Of a stretch of 6,831 bases of DNA, positions 1-6,720 are shown piece after piece. The notes under the pieces are model-generated. The model worked only from the letters and a program-made list of their open reading frames with translations, made no database searches and was not told where the DNA came from. Each line of letters opens with the position of its first letter. The stretch's first letter is position 1. Origin of the DNA: UBA5734 sp964528645 (lineage in GTDB: Bacteria > Bacillota > Clostridia > Saccharofermentanales > UBA5734); the NCBI GenBank assembly GCA_964528645.1, contig CAZGSR010000061.1:1-6831 (forward strand), written 5' to 3'. The position numbers were made by a program, and so were the translations under genes.

Positions 1-949
1 TGCCCGGATTTTGTCCGGGGATGTGCCGCTGCTCGATGATACGGCCCTCAAAGACCGGTTCCAGCAGTTTCTCCAGTTGGCGCGGGAACTCCTTTCGGAT
101 TTTCGCGAGGTGGAACACAATTTCAGGACCCTGGACCGGCGGGTGCGGGAACAAATCGCCCTGTGGCAAGGCGGCAAAGGTGCCCTGCTGGAGGAGATCA
201 TGGGCGAGCGGGATGCGATCGCAGACTCCGACCAGGGTAAAAGCTTCCGCGCGTTCTGGGATTTCCTGATGTCCCAGTCGCGCCAGGAAGAGCTCGGTCA
301 GCTGTTGGATCAGGTCCTGGTTTTGCCACCCGTCCAGGACCTCAAACCAGACACACGCTTGCGCCGCGTCCATTATGACTGGCTGGAAGCCGGTGAACAG
401 ACGCAGCGGACGGTTGCGATGCTGTCAGCCCAGTTGCGCCGTTTCCTCGATGACCAGGCTTTCCTGGAGAACCGGCGGATCATGGACATCCTGCACCAGG
501 TCGAAAGCCATGCTCTGGCGCTGCGTGAAGAGGCACCCAAAGGCGATTTTATGCCTTTAAATGAAACGGCTGCTGACATTGAATTGCCGCTGGAACGCCC
601 TCTCTATCAACCGCCGGTAAAGCCAGTTTTTGCGAGCTTTCTCCAGGAAGCGGACGAAATCGAAGTCGACACGACAGCCCTGTACGCCCAGATTGTGGTC
701 GACAAAGCACAGCTCAGGCGCAACATCCGTCTCGAACTGCAAAGCAAAAGCCAGGTCAGCCTGCAGGACGTGGTGGCCCGTCACCCCTTGCAGCATGGTC
801 TGGCAGAGCTGGTTGCTTACCTCCAGCTGGCCAGCGAATGGCCCCAGACGGCTGTCGATGAAGCGACCACAGACACGATCCCCTGGCTGTCCGAGGCGGA
901 TCTGCTGCGACAGGCCACCTTGCCCCGGATCATCTTCCTGAAGGAGTAA
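1..949 (+). CDS. jetA: Wadjet protein JetA, kleisin-like subunit (DUF3375), 5' end missing
   Basis: The reading frame is open to the left window edge (first full codon at base 2) and ends at TAA 947-949, giving about 315 visible residues. JetA proteins are usually near 480-500 residues, so roughly the first third lies outside the window. The TTG at 11 is therefore not taken as the start. The visible part shows the DUF3375 pattern: a conserved LRRVHYDWLEAGEQTQRTV-type stretch, then a helical block RRFLDDQAFLENRRIMDIL (about 437-493), and later an ERPLYQPP segment (about 592-614) typical of the family. In Wadjet complexes JetA is the MukF/kleisin-like subunit that bridges the JetC ATPase heads and binds JetB. 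Its stop lies 3 bp before jetB, and the jetB ribosome binding site sits in its last codons. The identification is from remembered family similarity and is strongly supported by the neighbours. Confidence 0.93.
   Translation, partial: ARILSGDVPLLDDTALKDRFQQFLQLARELLSDFREVEHNFRTLDRRVREQIALWQGGKGALLEEIMGERDAIADSDQGKSFRAFWDFLMSQSRQEELGQLLDQVLVLPPVQDLKPDTRLRRVHYDWLEAGEQTQRTVAMLSAQLRRFLDDQAFLENRRIMDILHQVESHALALREEAPKGDFMPLNETAADIELPLERPLYQPPVKPVFASFLQEADEIEVDTTALYAQIVVDKAQLRRNIRLELQSKSQVSLQDVVARHPLQHGLAELVAYLQLASEWPQTAVDEATTDTIPWLSEADLLRQATLPRIIFLKE
941..946 (+). promoter_or_regulatory. Shine-Dalgarno site for jetB
   Basis: AAGGAG lies 6 nt before the ATG at 953, inside the last codons of jetA. 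It fixes the jetB start at 953 rather than at the in-frame ATG at 968, which has no such site. The arrangement implies translation of jetB directly after jetA. Confidence 0.85.
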
Positions 950-952
950 GCC

Positions 953-1585
953 ATGGATTCCAATGATATGTTAACTGGTTACCGGAATGAAGCGACACCC
1001 GCCTTATCGGTGGTGGTCGTGACCTTGCTCAAAGGCGTGCTTTACCAGGATGAAAATGCGGCGCTCTGGTCCCAGTTGCTCTCAATGCAAGCCGCGGTAC
1101 GGGATCAGGTCGCTGTTCTTGGACTGGACCTGATCCTGGATGAAGCGGAAGGCTATGCCTTTTTGCGCTCGCATCCTGATCTGGACAATCCGGAAACGCC
1201 GGCCATCCCGCGCCTGGTTGCCCGGCGTCAATTGTCGTATCCGGTCAGCCTGCTGCTGGCGTTACTACGCAAAAAACTGGCCGAGCATGATGCCAGTGGG
1301 GGAGAGACTCGCCTGATCCTGTCCAGGGATGAGGTCGTGGAACTGATCCGGATTTTCCTGCCGGCCGGCAGCAATGAGGCCCGGCTGATCGATCAGGTGG
1401 AGACCCACCTCAACAAGATCGCGGACCTGGGCTTTGTCCGGCGCCTGCGCGGCCAGAACCAGATGGTTGAAGTCCGGCGGATCATCAAAGCCTTTGTCGA
1501 TGCCCAATGGTTATCCGATTTTGAGGCCCGTCTCTCAGACTACCGCCAGCTCCATGTCGAAACCCAGGAGGATACCGATGGCTGA
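953..1585 (+). CDS. jetB: Wadjet protein JetB, MukE/KITE-like subunit (DUF4194)
   Basis: A 210-residue protein, normal for DUF4194. Family hallmarks are visible in order: a TLLKGVLY segment (residues 24-31), LDLILDEAEGYAFL (58-71), a helical RRQLSYPVSLLLALLRKKLAEHD block (91-113), LILSRDEVVELIRIFLP (121-137), NEARLIDQVETHLNKIADLGFVRRL (141-165), and a C-terminal RRIIKAFVDAQWL segment (175-187). The alternating helices and short strands fit tandem winged-helix folds, as in MukE and other KITE proteins. In Wadjet, JetB dimers bind the JetA kleisin and contribute to DNA contact next to the JetC heads. It has no catalytic residues of its own. The gene starts 3 bp after jetA, and its last 8 bases overlap the start of jetC, which suggests translational coupling and matched stoichiometry. 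Confidence 0.96.
   Translation: MDSNDMLTGYRNEATPALSVVVVTLLKGVLYQDENAALWSQLLSMQAAVRDQVAVLGLDLILDEAEGYAFLRSHPDLDNPETPAIPRLVARRQLSYPVSLLLALLRKKLAEHDASGGETRLILSRDEVVELIRIFLPAGSNEARLIDQVETHLNKIADLGFVRRLRGQNQMVEVRRIIKAFVDAQWLSDFEARLSDYRQLHVETQEDTDG
1566..1571 (+). promoter_or_regulatory. Shine-Dalgarno site for jetC
   Basis: AGGAGG is a full consensus site 6 nt before the ATG at 1578. It decides the jetC start: the frame is open further upstream (in-frame ATG at 1434), but that extension reads out of frame through jetB and encodes sequence unlike the family. Confidence 0.92.
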
Positions 1586-4500
1586 ACAACTGCTGCTGGA
1601 ATTGATGTCGGATGATACTCTGGCCGGCTTTCGCCTCCAGCGCCTGGAGGTGTACAACTGGGGCACCTTCGATGGCCGGGTCTGGACTTTTCCACTCCAT
1701 GGCAAGAACGCCCTGTTGACGGGTGATATCGGCTCGGGCAAGTCCACCCTGGTCGATGCAATCACGACCCTTCTGGTGCCAAGCCAGAAAATTTCCTACA
1801 ACAAAGCAGCCGGTGCGGACAGCCGCGAACGGTCGCTGCGATCCTATGTCCAGGGCTATTACAAGTCGGAACGCCAGGAAACCTTTGGCAGCGCCAAGCC
1901 GGTCGCCCTGCGCGATCTCAATTCCTATTCCGTCATTCTGGGTGTCTTTGCCAATGAAGGCTATCAGAAAACGGTCACCCTGGCCCAGGTCTACTGGATG
2001 AAGGACACGACCGGGACCCCGGAGCGTCTGCTGGCCGCCTGCGAGAAAGACTTGTCGATTGCGTCTGATTTCTCCGGGTTTGGCAAGGAGATGGCCGGCC
2101 TACGCAAACAACTGCGGGCCAAAAATGTCGAGCTCTTTGATACCTTTCCACCCTATGGGGCCTGGTTTCGCCGCCGCTTTGGCATCGACAACGAACAGGC
2201 ACTCGATTTGTTCCTGCAGACCGTCTCGCTCAAGTCAGTCGGTAATCTGACGGGCTTTGTCCGGGACCACATGCTCGAACCGTTCGAAGTCAAACCGCGC
2301 ATCGAGGCGCTGATCAAGCATTTCGAAGACCTCAACCGGGCGCACGAAGCCGTGCTCAAGGCCAAACGCCAGGTCGAAATGCTCGAGCCTCTGGTTGCAG
2401 ATTGTGAGCAGTACAAGGGGCAAGAGCAGACGACCAGTCATCTGCGTGCCTGCCGCGAAGCCCTCCACCCCTGGTTCGCGTCGCTCAAGCTGGATCTTCT
2501 GACCAAACGACTATCATCCCTGGAAGAAGAGAAAGTTCGGCATAACACGGCGATCGCCCGTCTGGACGAACAGAAGCAGGACCAGTTGGCCCGGGAGCGG
2601 GAACTGCGCCGGACGATCGCCCAGAATGGGGGAGACCGGCTCGATACGCTCGAGGCAGAGATCGAGAAAACCAACGCTGAACGGGATCGCCGGCGAAAAA
2701 AGGCAGAGCGTTATGCCGAGCTCCTGAAACCCCTCGATGTTCATCCGGCCCAAAGTGAAGACGCTTTTGCCAGCCAGCTGCTGGAGATGGCCAGCTGGCA
2801 GCAGGCTGCCCAGGACGACGAGGTCCAGATCCAGAATGATTTCAACGAAGCCCATTTTAACTGGACTCAGGAAAAACAGGCTTATGAAGAACTCAACGCA
2901 GAAATTGCCAGTCTCAAATTGCGCCGCAGCAACATCGATGACAAGCAAGTGGCGCTCCGGCGCCAGCTCTGCCAGGCCCTCTCCCTGTCAGAAGATGAGA
3001 TGCCTTTTGCGGGTGAATTGCTCCGGGTCCGCGAGGACGAACGAGACTGGGAGGGCGCAATTGAACGACTTTTGCGGAATTTTGGTCTGTCGCTTCTGGT
3101 CCCGGACCCGCATTACGCCAAGGTTTCGGAATGGGTGGACCGCACCCACTTGCAGGGCCGGCTCGTCTATTTCCGCATCCGCGAGTCGGCCCGCCAGGAG
3201 GTCGTGTCCCTGCATCCGGATTCGCTGGTCAAAAAGCTCCAGGTCAAAACCGATTCACCCTTCTATGATTGGATCGAACGGGAGATTTCCCATCGCTTTG
3301 ATCTCGCCTGTTGCCTGACACCAGAGCAATTTCGCCGCGAAACCAGAGCCATCACCCGGGCTGGGCAAACGAAGGCACCCGGCGAACGCCATGAAAAGGA
3401 CGATCGCCACCGGATCGATGATCGCAGCCGCTATGTCTTGGGTTGGAGCAACACCGAGAAAATCGCCGCCCTGGAAAAGCAGGCCAGAACGATGGAAAAG
3501 CAGCTGGTCGAGCTCGCCAGCCGCAAATCAGCTCTGGAAAAGGCACGTGACGCTGTCAAGAAACGTCAGTCGCAACTATCTGCACTCGGTGAATACACCG
3601 ATTTCCGCGAGTTGGACTGGCAGCCATTGTCCATCGCCATCGCCCGGCTGGAGCAGGAAAAACGCGAACTGGAGGCCGCGTCTGATGTGCTCAAGACCCT
3701 GAGCGAGCAGCTGGCCCAAGTCGAAGCTGCTCAGATCGAGACGGACAGCCAGCTCACGGACCGTCTGGTCCGGCGCTCTAAAACCGAACAGAAAATCAGC
3801 GATGCCGAGGAACTGGCCAAACAGGCCAGGGTAATTCTCCAGGATAGCCCATCCGAGGTCACGCCCTTGTTTACGACCCTGGAAAGCATGCGCGAAGCCG
3901 CTTTGGCAGGCGCTCAGCTGACCGTCGAATCCTGTGACAACCGCGAGCATGACATGCGGGTCTGGATGCAAAGCAGGATCGACAACGAGGACAAAAAGCT
4001 CAGCCGGCTGAATGGCAAAATCATTGAGGCGATGACAGTCTATAAGCAGCAATGGCCTCTGGAGACCCGGGAAGTCGACATCCATCTCAAATCTGGCCCG
4101 GAATTTGCTTTGATGCTCTCGCACCTGAAAATCGACGATCTGCCGCGCTTTGAGGGCCAGTTCAAGTCGCTTTTGAATGAAAACACGATCCGTGAAGTGG
4201 CCAATTTCCAGTCGCAGCTCAACAAGGAACGCGAAACGATCCGGGAACGCATTGCCCAGATCAACCAGTCCCTGACCCAGATCGACTACAATCCGGGTCG
4301 CTACATCAGCCTGGAAGCCCAGCTCAGTCCGGACCTTGAGATCCGCGAGTTCCAGTCCGAGCTTCGGGCTTGTACCGAGGGAGCCCTGACTGGCTCCGAT
4401 CAAACCCAGTATTCGGAAGCCAAGTTCCTCCAGGTCCGGCGGATCATCGAGCGCTTCCGCGGCCGCGATGAATCCTCTGACCTCGATCGCCGCTGGACGG

Positions 4501-4943
4501 AAAAAGTGACCGATGTGCGCAACTGGTTCCTCTTTGCTGCCAGCGAGCGCTGGCGCGAAGACAACAGTGAATACGAACATTACACAGACTCCGGCGGCAA
4601 ATCCGGCGGCCAGAAGGAGAAGCTGGCCTATACCGTCCTGGCTGCCAGCCTCGCTTACCAGTTCGGCCTTGAATGGGGGGCGGTCCGTTCCCGTTCCTTC
4701 CGGTTCGTTGTCATCGACGAAGCCTTTGGCCGCGGCTCGGACGAATCCGCCCAGTATGGCCTGCAATTGTTTGCCCAGCTCAATCTCCAGCTCCTGATAG
4801 TCACACCGCTGCAGAAAATCCACATCATCGAGCCCTTTGTGGCCAATGTCGGTTTTGTCTACAACGAAGAGGGGCGCAATTCAGTCCTGCGCAATCTCAG
4901 CATCGAGGAATACCGGGCTGAGAAGAAACGGGGTCCCGGATGA
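1578..4943 (+). CDS. jetC: Wadjet protein JetC, SMC/MukB-like ATPase
   Basis: A 1121-residue SMC-type ATPase, the motor of the complex. The N-terminal head holds Walker A GDIGSGKST (residues 49-57). Predicted coiled coil runs from about 249 (FEDLNRAHEAVLKAKRQVEML) to about 480. A central hinge-like globular section follows at about 491-625, with a GLSLLVPDPHYAKVSEW segment and the highly polar family block ITRAGQTKAPGERHEKDDRH, ending SRYVLGWSN (592-625). A second coil spans about 628-900. The C-terminal head has the ABC signature SGGKSGGQKEK (1005-1015) and Walker B VVIDEA (1044-1049, D1047 and E1048). All ATPase motifs are intact. By family knowledge, JetC dimers with JetA and JetB use ATP to extrude DNA loops and recognise small circular DNA. 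The gene overlaps jetB by 8 bp and jetD by 4 bp. Coil and hinge limits are by eye. Confidence 0.97.
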   Translation: MAEQLLLELMSDDTLAGFRLQRLEVYNWGTFDGRVWTFPLHGKNALLTGDIGSGKSTLVDAITTLLVPSQKISYNKAAGADSRERSLRSYVQGYYKSERQETFGSAKPVALRDLNSYSVILGVFANEGYQKTVTLAQVYWMKDTTGTPERLLAACEKDLSIASDFSGFGKEMAGLRKQLRAKNVELFDTFPPYGAWFRRRFGIDNEQALDLFLQTVSLKSVGNLTGFVRDHMLEPFEVKPRIEALIKHFEDLNRAHEAVLKAKRQVEMLEPLVADCEQYKGQEQTTSHLRACREALHPWFASLKLDLLTKRLSSLEEEKVRHNTAIARLDEQKQDQLARERELRRTIAQNGGDRLDTLEAEIEKTNAERDRRRKKAERYAELLKPLDVHPAQSEDAFASQLLEMASWQQAAQDDEVQIQNDFNEAHFNWTQEKQAYEELNAEIASLKLRRSNIDDKQVALRRQLCQALSLSEDEMPFAGELLRVREDERDWEGAIERLLRNFGLSLLVPDPHYAKVSEWVDRTHLQGRLVYFRIRESARQEVVSLHPDSLVKKLQVKTDSPFYDWIEREISHRFDLACCLTPEQFRRETRAITRAGQTKAPGERHEKDDRHRIDDRSRYVLGWSNTEKIAALEKQARTMEKQLVELASRKSALEKARDAVKKRQSQLSALGEYTDFRELDWQPLSIAIARLEQEKRELEAASDVLKTLSEQLAQVEAAQIETDSQLTDRLVRRSKTEQKISDAEELAKQARVILQDSPSEVTPLFTTLESMREAALAGAQLTVESCDNREHDMRVWMQSRIDNEDKKLSRLNGKIIEAMTVYKQQWPLETREVDIHLKSGPEFALMLSHLKIDDLPRFEGQFKSLLNENTIREVANFQSQLNKERETIRERIAQINQSLTQIDYNPGRYISLEAQLSPDLEIREFQSELRACTEGALTGSDQTQYSEAKFLQVRRIIERFRGRDESSDLDRRWTEKVTDVRNWFLFAASERWREDNSEYEHYTDSGGKSGGQKEKLAYTVLAASLAYQFGLEWGAVRSRSFRFVVIDEAFGRGSDESAQYGLQLFAQLNLQLLIVTPLQKIHIIEPFVANVGFVYNEEGRNSVLRNLSIEEYRAEKKRGPG

Positions 4944-6118
4944 ACTGGACGTATCCGGCAGACATCAAATCCCATGTCCAGAAACTCTGGGACCGCGGGA
5001 CGCTTTTGGCTGTTCTGGCCCGGAGGGAGTCGTTCGCCCCAATGAAAGTGCCTCTCAAAGGGCCGACATCCAGTGAACTGAGCGAACAGTTTTCCGAGGT
5101 GCGCCAATGGATCGGCAAATTGGCCGGATCGGAAAACCATTACCGGATCGAGTGGCGGCAAGTCAATCACCGGATCATCGGCAGCAACGAAATCCCGGCC
5201 GAGATTTGGATCGATACCCTGGACGATGCCCTGGCCCTGATCCACAAGGAAAGCGAAGCGGAGCTGTTTTCAGATTTGCTGGCGCTCACTGACCAGCAAC
5301 AGCCGGAACTGCTGCCGTGGCTTAGCAAACGCCCGCTGCGGGCACTGGAACTTTTTGCGGAGTGGCCCCGGTTTCTGTCGCTGATCGCCTGGCTGCAGCA
5401 ACATCCACGTCCTGGGATCTATCTGCGCCAGATCGACCTGCCTGGCATCCACACCAAATGGATCGAAGGTTTGCGCGGAGTCTTGATTGAGCTGTTCGAC
5501 CTGGCATTGGATCCTGAGCAGATCGATTCCCGGTTCACCGGAGTGGCTGGGTTTTGCCGCCGCTATGGATTTCTCGATAAACCGTTGTCTGTGCGTTTTC
5601 GCCTGCTCGACCCCTCAATCCCGGTGCTTCCAGTCGAATCAGATCAGGACCTCACCGTGACCGCTGATGTTTTTGCCCGGCTGGACCTGCCTGTCCGGAC
5701 GGTCTTCATGACCGAAAATGAGATCAATTTCCTGGCCTTCCCGGCAGTCTCGGATGCGATGGTGATTTTTGGTGCCGGTTATGGCTTTGATGCGATCAAA
5801 GATGCCCGCTGGCTCCACGATCGAGCCTTTTATTATTGGGGCGATCTCGATACCCATGGGTTTGCGATCCTCAACCAATTGCGCGGTCTCTTTCCGCATG
5901 TCCAGTCATTTTTGATGGACGAACAGACCCTGCTGGCCCATCGTTCACTCTGGGGCAGGGAAGACCGCCCGGAGACCCGGCCCCTGACCCGGCTGACCGA
6001 CGAGGAAAACAACGTTTACAACCAGCTGCGCCAAAATCTCAGGGGCGAACAGGTGCGACTGGAGCAGGAACGGATTGGATTTGGCTATGTGCGGCAAGCA
6101 CTGCACCGCTTGATGTGA
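4940..6118 (+). CDS. jetD: Wadjet protein JetD, TOPRIM nuclease (DUF3322-DUF2220)
   Basis: A 392-residue protein of normal family length. The N-terminal half matches DUF3322, including EWRQVNHRIIGSNEIPAEIWID (71-92), a PWLSKRPLRALE segment and the conserved GIHTKWIEGLR (169-179). The C-terminal half is the DUF2220 TOPRIM-like domain, related to topoisomerase VI subunit A. It shows the acidic VFMTENEINF (255-264, E259 and E261), the turn GAGYG (278-282), YYWGDLDTHGF (298-308, D302 and D304) and a terminal RLEQERIGFGYVRQAL (373-388). The Glu plus Asp-x-Asp set is intact, consistent with a metal-dependent nuclease that cleaves plasmid DNA once the JetABC motor has recognised a closed circle. The start is the ATG inside ATGA overlapping the jetC stop. 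No good Shine-Dalgarno is seen, so translation probably depends on termination-reinitiation from jetC. Confidence 0.96.
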   Translation: MNWTYPADIKSHVQKLWDRGTLLAVLARRESFAPMKVPLKGPTSSELSEQFSEVRQWIGKLAGSENHYRIEWRQVNHRIIGSNEIPAEIWIDTLDDALALIHKESEAELFSDLLALTDQQQPELLPWLSKRPLRALELFAEWPRFLSLIAWLQQHPRPGIYLRQIDLPGIHTKWIEGLRGVLIELFDLALDPEQIDSRFTGVAGFCRRYGFLDKPLSVRFRLLDPSIPVLPVESDQDLTVTADVFARLDLPVRTVFMTENEINFLAFPAVSDAMVIFGAGYGFDAIKDARWLHDRAFYYWGDLDTHGFAILNQLRGLFPHVQSFLMDEQTLLAHRSLWGREDRPETRPLTRLTDEENNVYNQLRQNLRGEQVRLEQERIGFGYVRQALHRLM

Positions 6119-6126
6119 ATGCCTTT

Positions 6127-6131
6127 GGAGG
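6127..6131 (+). promoter_or_regulatory. Shine-Dalgarno-like site before the 38-codon frame
   Basis: GGAGG lies 11 nt before the ATG at 6143 and 8 bp after the jetD stop. The spacing is slightly long but workable. It suggests the short frame descends from a real gene. Confidence 0.45.
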
Positions 6132-6142
6132 ATGACCCCAAT

Positions 6143-6259
6143 ATGAAACAGAAGATTCGCCAGATTATGATCTGTGTTTCATTCATGCCATTCCCGCTCA
6201 CCCTCAATTATTTCTCACCCTTGGATCGGCACTTTGCCTATTACCGTGAAAAGCAATGA
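6143..6259 (+). pseudogene. Remnant of a 4Fe-4S membrane protein N-terminus (38 codons)
   Basis: The frame begins 24 bp after jetD with a plausible ribosome binding site. Its first 26 residues (MKQKIRQIMICVSFMPFPLT, then LNYFSP) contain a basic start, a hydrophobic helix and an LTLNYFSP motif. From memory, these resemble the N-terminus of 4Fe-4S-binding membrane proteins of anaerobic Firmicutes, where a similar start is followed by several membrane helices and a GWxCP cysteine cluster. Here the similarity stops after NYFSP. The frame continues with LDRHFAYYREKQ and ends at TGA 6257, with no cysteine cluster and no further helices. It is best read as the truncated stump of a gene cut off by a deletion, perhaps linked to insertion of the repeats or of the Wadjet cassette. 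It could instead be a genuine small membrane peptide or a chance frame. Confidence 0.4.
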
Positions 6260-6261
6260 AC

Positions 6262-6279
6262 GGATGCAACCTTGCATCC
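6262..6279. repeat. Perfect 8-bp inverted repeat, overlapping a second 9-bp inverted repeat
   Basis: GGATGCAA (6262-6269) and TTGCATCC (6272-6279) are exact reverse complements around a 2-bp centre. The inner part of this palindrome, AACCTTGCA (6268-6276), is also the exact reverse complement of TGCAAGGTT at 6314-6322. CAACAA (6279-6284) is likewise complementary to TTGTTG (6310-6315). The two folds cannot form together. No T-run follows, so this is not an obvious terminator. It could be an operator for a dimeric regulator, or chance. Confidence 0.5.
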
Positions 6280-6337
6280 AACAAATAAGCCCCCTGGAAC
6301 CGGTGGTGGTTGTTGCAAGGTTTGCTGCCAGATGATT

Positions 6338-6395
6338 GTGAGGGGTGCCCCTGGTGCTAATTTCGGCAATTGCCGATTTCGGACGCACCCCTCAC
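6338..6395. repeat. 11-bp inverted repeat enclosing the first 52-bp repeat core
   Basis: GTGAGGGGTGC (6338-6348) is the exact reverse complement of GCACCCCTCAC (6385-6395). The left arm lies just outside the first array and the right arm is part of the first repeat unit. The arms enclose the CGGCAATTGCCG palindrome at 6364-6375, so the 58-bp stretch is a nested inverted structure at the array boundary. Confidence 0.8.
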
Positions 6396-6491
6396 GCGAC
6401 CCCCGGTGCTAATTTCGGCAATTGCCGATTTCGGGCGCACCCCTCGCGCGACCCCCGGTGCTAATTTCGGCAATTGCCGATTTCGGGCGCA
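6353..6491. repeat. Tandem 52-bp repeat array A (about 2.7 copies)
   Basis: Units start at 6353, 6405 and 6457, an exact 52-bp period. The third copy stops after its first 35 bases. Each unit begins GGTGCTAATTTCGGCAATTG, continues CCGATTTCGG[A/G]CGCA, and ends with a C-rich 17-bp tail. The palindrome CGGCAATTGCCG recurs at 6364, 6416 and 6468. The outer GGTGC and GCACC of a unit are also complementary, so each core can fold as an imperfect hairpin. Differences between copies are few (A/G in the core and A/G in the tail). The tails are nearly identical, so they are not CRISPR spacers. The 52-bp period is not a multiple of three, which argues against a coding repeat. Confidence 0.95.
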
Positions 6492-6720
6492 GGGTAGATT
6501 GTTTCATCGTTTGACTGGCTTCGGCTGGAAACGCCTGCGGCTGTAAGGGCTTCGGACAATAGTGTGACTTTCTGCCGATTTCGGACCCCGACCTCACTTC
6601 GGCAACTTCCTTTTTGAAGTCGGGGTAGAAAAACAGCAATAAGTCCGATGGTTACCTGAAAACCCCTGAGACTGTAACATCACACGGTGCACCAGTGTTT
6701 TTGTCCGCTCCTCTAACCCT
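6492..6720. other. 229-bp intervening segment between the two repeat arrays, no gene
   Basis: No convincing gene is seen on either strand. The segment contains fragments that look derived from the repeat core: TGCCGATTTCGGAC at 6573-6586 matches the canonical core exactly over 14 bases, and CTTCGGCAACTT near 6598-6609 resembles its left half. CCCCGAC (6586-6592) pairs with GTCGGGG (6619-6625), enclosing a smaller ACTTC/GAAGT stem (6605-6609 with 6616-6620). This gives a possible hairpin on either strand with no T-run after it. The segment may be a decayed part of the array or an unrelated insertion in it. Confidence 0.6.
6682..6702 (+). terminator. Weak intrinsic terminator candidate
   Basis: ACACGG (6682-6687) can pair with CC-A-GTGT (6692-6698) through six base pairs with one bulged A and a TGCA loop, followed directly by a T-run reaching 6702. 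The stem is short and imperfect, and the site is more than 560 bp past jetD. It may end read-through transcription from the operon, or be chance. Confidence 0.22.

Noticed and set aside
11..13. TTG at 11 as the jetA start
   Set aside because: The frame is open to the window edge, and a start here would leave JetA about one third shorter than its family. The true start lies outside.
1434..1577. Upstream extension of jetC to the ATG at 1434
   Set aside because: The extra 48 codons overlap conserved jetB sequence in another frame and do not look like the family. A perfect Shine-Dalgarno precedes the ATG at 1578.
3576..4823. A 415-codon open frame on the minus strand
   Set aside because: It lies wholly antisense to jetC, whose protein has clear conserved motifs there (coil, signature, Walker B). 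Long antisense frames are expected in GC-rich coding DNA, and this one has no recognisable domain.
6586..6625. Intrinsic terminator at the CCCCGAC/GTCGGGG hairpin
   Set aside because: Neither strand has a T-run directly after the stem, and the loop is large, so only a structural hairpin can be supported.
6409..6639. A 76-codon minus-strand frame crossing array A and the intervening segment
   Set aside because: It reads through the 52-bp repeats, whose period shifts frame in each copy, has no convincing ribosome binding site that I can see, and gives low-complexity residues derived from the repeats.
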